Shown piece after piece: positions 61,457-64,000 of a stretch of 64,000 bases of DNA. This DNA is from DATLLN01 sp963809205 (GTDB lineage: Bacteria; Actinomycetota; Thermoleophilia; Gaiellales; JAICJC01), in assembly GCA_963809205.1 (NCBI GenBank), contig CAWEIS010000010.1:186001-250000 (forward strand), given 5' to 3'. Position 1 is the first letter of the stretch. The number at the start of each line of letters is the position of its first letter. The position numbers were made by a program, and so were the translations under genes. A model generated the notes under the pieces. It saw only the letters and a list, made by a program, of their open reading frames with translations, did not search any database and was not told the DNA's origin.

Positions 61457-62386
61457 GTGAATCCTCGCCTGCAAGCTTCGAGCGATCCGCGGCCCGTCGG
61501 CGTGATCGGCGCGGCGCTCGACCTCGGGTCGGGCAGGCGCGGCGTGGACATGGGGCCGTCCGCGATCCGCTACGCCCAGCTGGGCGAGCGGGTGGCCGAG
61601 CTGGGCCACGTCGTCCACGATCACGGCAACGTCAGCACGGGCATGGTGGAGGCGCTCGACGAGGGCGATCCCACCGCCCGCTACTGGTCGGCGATCCGGC
61701 GTACCTGCGAGGAGCTCGCCGACCGCGTCGCCGAGTCGGTGGCGGACGGCGAGATGCCGCTGGTGCTGGGCGGCGACCACTCGATCGCAATCGGCACGCT
61801 GGGCGGCCTGGCCCGGGCGTTCGGCGGCCCCGGCGGCGTCGTGTGGCTGGACGCGCACACCGACATCAACTCGCCGTCGACCTCGCCCAGCGGCAACGTC
61901 CACGGCATGCCGCTGTCGGTGGCGCTCGGTCTGACCGGCGACCAGCGGTTCGAGGACATGCCCTGGCCGGTGCCGATGGCCGACGACGCCCGCACCGTGC
62001 TGGTCGGTATCCGCAGCGTCGACCGAGGCGAGCGCAGCCAGCTGCGGCGCGTCGGCGTCCACGTGTTCACGATCGCCGACATCGACCGGCTGGGGATGCG
62101 CGCCGTGATGGAGCGGGCGATCGAGCTCGCCGCCGGTGGCGCGTTCCTGCACGCCTCGTTCGACATGGACGTGCTCGACCCCGACCAGGCACCCGGCGTC
62201 GGGACGCCGGTGCGCGGCGGCATCACCTACCGCGAGGGCCACCTGGCGATGGAGATGCTGGCCGAGAGCGGGCTGATGAGCTCGCTCGAGCTGGTCGAGG
62301 TGAACCCGATCCTGGACGAGCGCAATGCCACCGGCAGCCTGGCCGTCGAGCTTGCGCTCTCAGCCCTCGGCGCCCGGATCATCTGA
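61457..62386 (+). CDS. arginase/agmatinase family ureohydrolase
   Basis: A 309-residue enzyme hydrolysing a guanidino substrate with two Mn ions. All metal-ligand blocks are present: GGDHSIAIG, WLDAHTDINSP, GNVHGMPLS, SFDMDVLDPDQAPGVGTP, and VEVNPILDERNATG. The DAHTDIN...SGN(V)HGMP pattern fits arginases. It would yield ornithine and urea from arginine. TACCAT lies 8 bases before GTG 61457. It converges with rarA, overlapping it by 27 bases at the 3' ends. Confidence 0.88.
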   Translation: MNPRLQASSDPRPVGVIGAALDLGSGRRGVDMGPSAIRYAQLGERVAELGHVVHDHGNVSTGMVEALDEGDPTARYWSAIRRTCEELADRVAESVADGEMPLVLGGDHSIAIGTLGGLARAFGGPGGVVWLDAHTDINSPSTSPSGNVHGMPLSVALGLTGDQRFEDMPWPVPMADDARTVLVGIRSVDRGERSQLRRVGVHVFTIADIDRLGMRAVMERAIELAAGGAFLHASFDMDVLDPDQAPGVGTPVRGGITYREGHLAMEMLAESGLMSSLELVEVNPILDERNATGSLAVELALSALGARII

Positions 62387-63577
62387 GCCGCCGCCCTCGT
62401 CGTAATACACGGTGCCGGCCAGCTCGTCGGGCAGGTACTGCTGCTCGATCTGCCCTCCCGGGTAGTCGTGCGGGTACTTGTAGCCGGTGCCATGGCCAAG
62501 CTTTTTGGCGCCCGAGTAGCTGGCGTCGCGGATCGGCTTGGGCGGCCGCATCGTCCCGCGGTCGCGGACGTCCTCCATCGCCTTCCCGATTGCACGGTAC
62601 GAGGCGTTCGACTTCGGCGCGCGGGCCAGGTACGCCGCGCCCTGCGAGAGGTTGATCCGCGCCTCCGGCAGGCCGACGAACTCCACGGCCCGGGCGACGG
62701 CGACCGCCACCTGGATCGCCTGCGGGTCGGCGTTGCCGATGTCCTCGGAGGCGAACACGATCATCCGCCGGGCGATGAACTTTGGATCCTCGCCGCCCGA
62801 GATCATCACGGCCAGGTAGTAGATCGCGGCGTCGGCGTCCGAGCCGCGCATGCTCTTGATGAACGCCGACGTGACGTCGTAGTGGTGGTCGCCCCCCTTG
62901 TCGTAGAGCAGCGGCCGCTTGCGCGCGGCGTCGATCACGTGCTGCTCCGTGACGGTGCCACCGGCGGCCGCAGCCACCGCCGCATCCAGGATGTTCAGCG
63001 CGTTCCGGGCGTCGCCCCCGGCCGCCTTGGCGATCTGCCCGCGGAGGTCGTCGGCCAGCTCCACCCCCAGCACGCCCTCGCCGCGGCGCAGGATCTCGGT
63101 CACGCCGTCGGCGCCGAGCGGCACCAGCTCGAACAGCGCGCACCGCGAGAGCAGGGCCGAGTTGACCTCGAAGTACGGGTTCTCGGTGGTCGCGCCGATC
63201 AGCGTGATCAGCCCCGACTCGACGGCCGGCAGCAGCGCGTCCTGCTGCGCCTTGTTGAAGCGGTGGATCTCGTCGAGGAAGAGGATCGTCTTCTGGCCGC
63301 TGGCGCCCAGCCGGTCGGTGGCCTCGGCGATCACCCGGCGGACGTCGCCAATCCCCACCTGGACGGCGGACAGTTCCTCGAAGTGGGCCTGCGTGGTGTG
63401 GGCGACGATCCGGGCCAGCGTGGTCTTGCCCGTGCCGGGCGGGCCGTAGAAGATCATCGAGCCGACGCGATCGGCCGCGATCGCCCGCCGCAGGGCGCTG
63501 TCGGGCCCCACGACCTGCTGCTGGCCGACGAACTCGTCCAGCGTCCCCGGCCGCATGCGCTGCGGCAGGGGCGCCAC
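62360..63577 (-). CDS. rarA: replication-associated recombination protein RarA (MgsA/WRNIP1 family)
   Basis: A 405-residue (from GTG) AAA+ ATPase that acts at stalled replication forks. Walker A GPPGTGKT 45-52, Walker B LFLDEIHRF, sensor ATTENPYFEVN and SRCALFEL, then the C-terminal MgsA domain (GDHHYDVTSAFIKSMRGSDADAAIYYLAVMI ... DYPGGQIEQQYLPDEL). Homologues begin with a short DLF...A segment; here codons for SSDLFADSAEQRLGS lie upstream of GTG 63577, in frame, and the only in-frame initiator-like codon there is ATT 63625. The true protein probably starts at 63625. Confidence 0.93.
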   Translation of the reverse strand: MAPLPQRMRPGTLDEFVGQQQVVGPDSALRRAIAADRVGSMIFYGPPGTGKTTLARIVAHTTQAHFEELSAVQVGIGDVRRVIAEATDRLGASGQKTILFLDEIHRFNKAQQDALLPAVESGLITLIGATTENPYFEVNSALLSRCALFELVPLGADGVTEILRRGEGVLGVELADDLRGQIAKAAGGDARNALNILDAAVAAAAGGTVTEQHVIDAARKRPLLYDKGGDHHYDVTSAFIKSMRGSDADAAIYYLAVMISGGEDPKFIARRMIVFASEDIGNADPQAIQVAVAVARAVEFVGLPEARINLSQGAAYLARAPKSNASYRAIGKAMEDVRDRGTMRPPKPIRDASYSGAKKLGHGTGYKYPHDYPGGQIEQQYLPDELAGTVYYDEGGGSDDPGAEG

Positions 63578-63633
63578 GGAGCCCAGCCGCTGTTCGGCCG
63601 AATCTGCGAAAAGGTCGCTGCTAATGAGCGAAA

Positions 63634-63641
63634 TCTATACT
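63634..63641. promoter_or_regulatory. shared -10 region of rarA and the DUF1385 gene
   Basis: TATAGA on the minus strand (63634-63639) and TATACT on the plus strand (63636-63641) overlap by four bases. The plus-strand box lies 6 bases before ATG 63648; the minus-strand box lies 8 bases before ATT 63625. The two divergent promoters therefore cannot be occupied at once. Confidence 0.55.
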
Positions 63642-63647
63642 GGGAGC

Positions 63648-64000
63648 ATGAGCAGCTCGGAGCAGGCGCAGGTGCGGCTCGGAGGGATGGCCCTGCGCAA
63701 CGGCGTGCTCGTGCAGGGGCCGGACCACTGGGCCGCCGCCGTGCGGACGCCCGAGGGCGAGATCCGGATGGCGTCAGGCCGCAAGCCCGAGCTGCCGGCG
63801 CCGGCCCTGAGCGTGCCCGGACTGCGCGGCGTGCTGCGCGTCGCCGAGGCCATCTACCTGCTGCCGCTGGTGCGCCGCAGGCTGCCGGAGGCGCGGCTGC
63901 CGATGGAGGGCGCCACCACCGCCGGAGCGCTGGCCGCGTCGCTCGTCCTCACCCGCGTGCTGCGCGCCGGCCGCGTGCGGCCGCTGACCGCCGAGGTCGC
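63648..64000 (+). CDS. DUF1385 family protein (partial, 5' end only)
   Basis: The first 117 residues of a protein cut by the window edge. It begins MSSSEQAQVRLGGMALRNGVLVQGPDHWAAAVRTPEGEI, the hallmark N-terminus of the DUF1385/YqhQ family of membrane proteins, followed by SVPGLRGVLRVAEAIYLL and an alanine-rich segment that likely begins the membrane part. Function unknown. ATG 63648 follows TATACT by 6 bases. Confidence 0.75.
   Translation, partial: MSSSEQAQVRLGGMALRNGVLVQGPDHWAAAVRTPEGEIRMASGRKPELPAPALSVPGLRGVLRVAEAIYLLPLVRRRLPEARLPMEGATTAGALAASLVLTRVLRAGRVRPLTAEV

Overview
The window is very GC-rich DNA with dense, mostly overlapping genes, start codons that are often GTG, and -10 boxes placed directly in front of start codons. 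Together with the gene content (class E-type sortase, actinobacterial HicB-like/DUF4097 pair, Asp23 protein, DivIVA, TreT, futalosine-type UbiA, DUF1385) and a large, Alu-domain-containing SRP RNA, this points to a deep-branching actinobacterium, most likely class Thermoleophilia (Solirubrobacterales/Gaiellales-like). The organism assignment is inference from family knowledge. There is no rRNA operon, no CRISPR array, no intact insertion sequence and no prophage.

Layout. 0-5.7 kb: metallophosphoesterase and alpha/beta hydrolase, a HicB-like ribbon-helix-helix regulator with a 52-residue protein and a DUF4097 protein, an Asp23 protein, a GNAT-like protein, and an ECF sigma/anti-sigma pair. 5.7-13.6 kb: asd-lysC for the aspartate pathway, a PLP decarboxylase, recR-ybaB-dnaX, the SRP RNA and a lone cNMP-binding protein. 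13.7-17.6 kb: tRNA-Ser, a two-component system with a LolA-like secreted protein, then remnants of a Fur regulator and a VIT-type transporter. 17.6-26.3 kb: large membrane proteins, tRNA-Val, an XRE regulator and a complete sulfate ABC transporter (binding protein, CysT, CysW, CysA). 26.3-37.5 kb: a MacB/FtsX-like ABC exporter, chorismate mutase, a CPBP protease, a HAD hydrolase, a BtuF-like lipoprotein, MscS channel, class A penicillin-binding protein and MoeA. 37.5-38.6 kb: a small accessory patch with a zinc-finger protein between two related palindromic repeats. 38.6-48.3 kb: sortase, M28 peptidase, a second two-component system, and two trehalose-type glycosyltransferases around a secreted peptidase. 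48.3-56.6 kb: a tightly coupled chain moaC-moaB-ubiA-ccmABCD-hemA-hemC-cobA/hemD, linking molybdopterin, quinone, cytochrome c maturation and tetrapyrrole synthesis. 56.7-64 kb: tRNA-Phe, small membrane proteins, a serine hydrolase, a peroxiredoxin-like/HD-GYP fusion coupled to a DivIVA protein with a duplicated N-terminal motif, an arginase-family enzyme, RarA and the start of a DUF1385 protein.

Two window-wide properties matter when reading the annotation. First, about 22 single-base indels break 13 genes between 17.2 and 53.1 kb, including hemA, ccmA, ccmC and the penicillin-binding protein. Their spread over essential genes suggests assembly or read errors, so those genes are given as one CDS with the break positions stated. 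Second, most first genes of transcription units have a -10-like hexamer 6-8 bases before the start codon, so leaderless mRNAs appear to be the rule. The most unusual content is the DivIVA/HD-GYP pair, the deletion-scarred Fur/VIT pair, the repeat-flanked zinc-finger gene, and the apparent AUU start of rarA.
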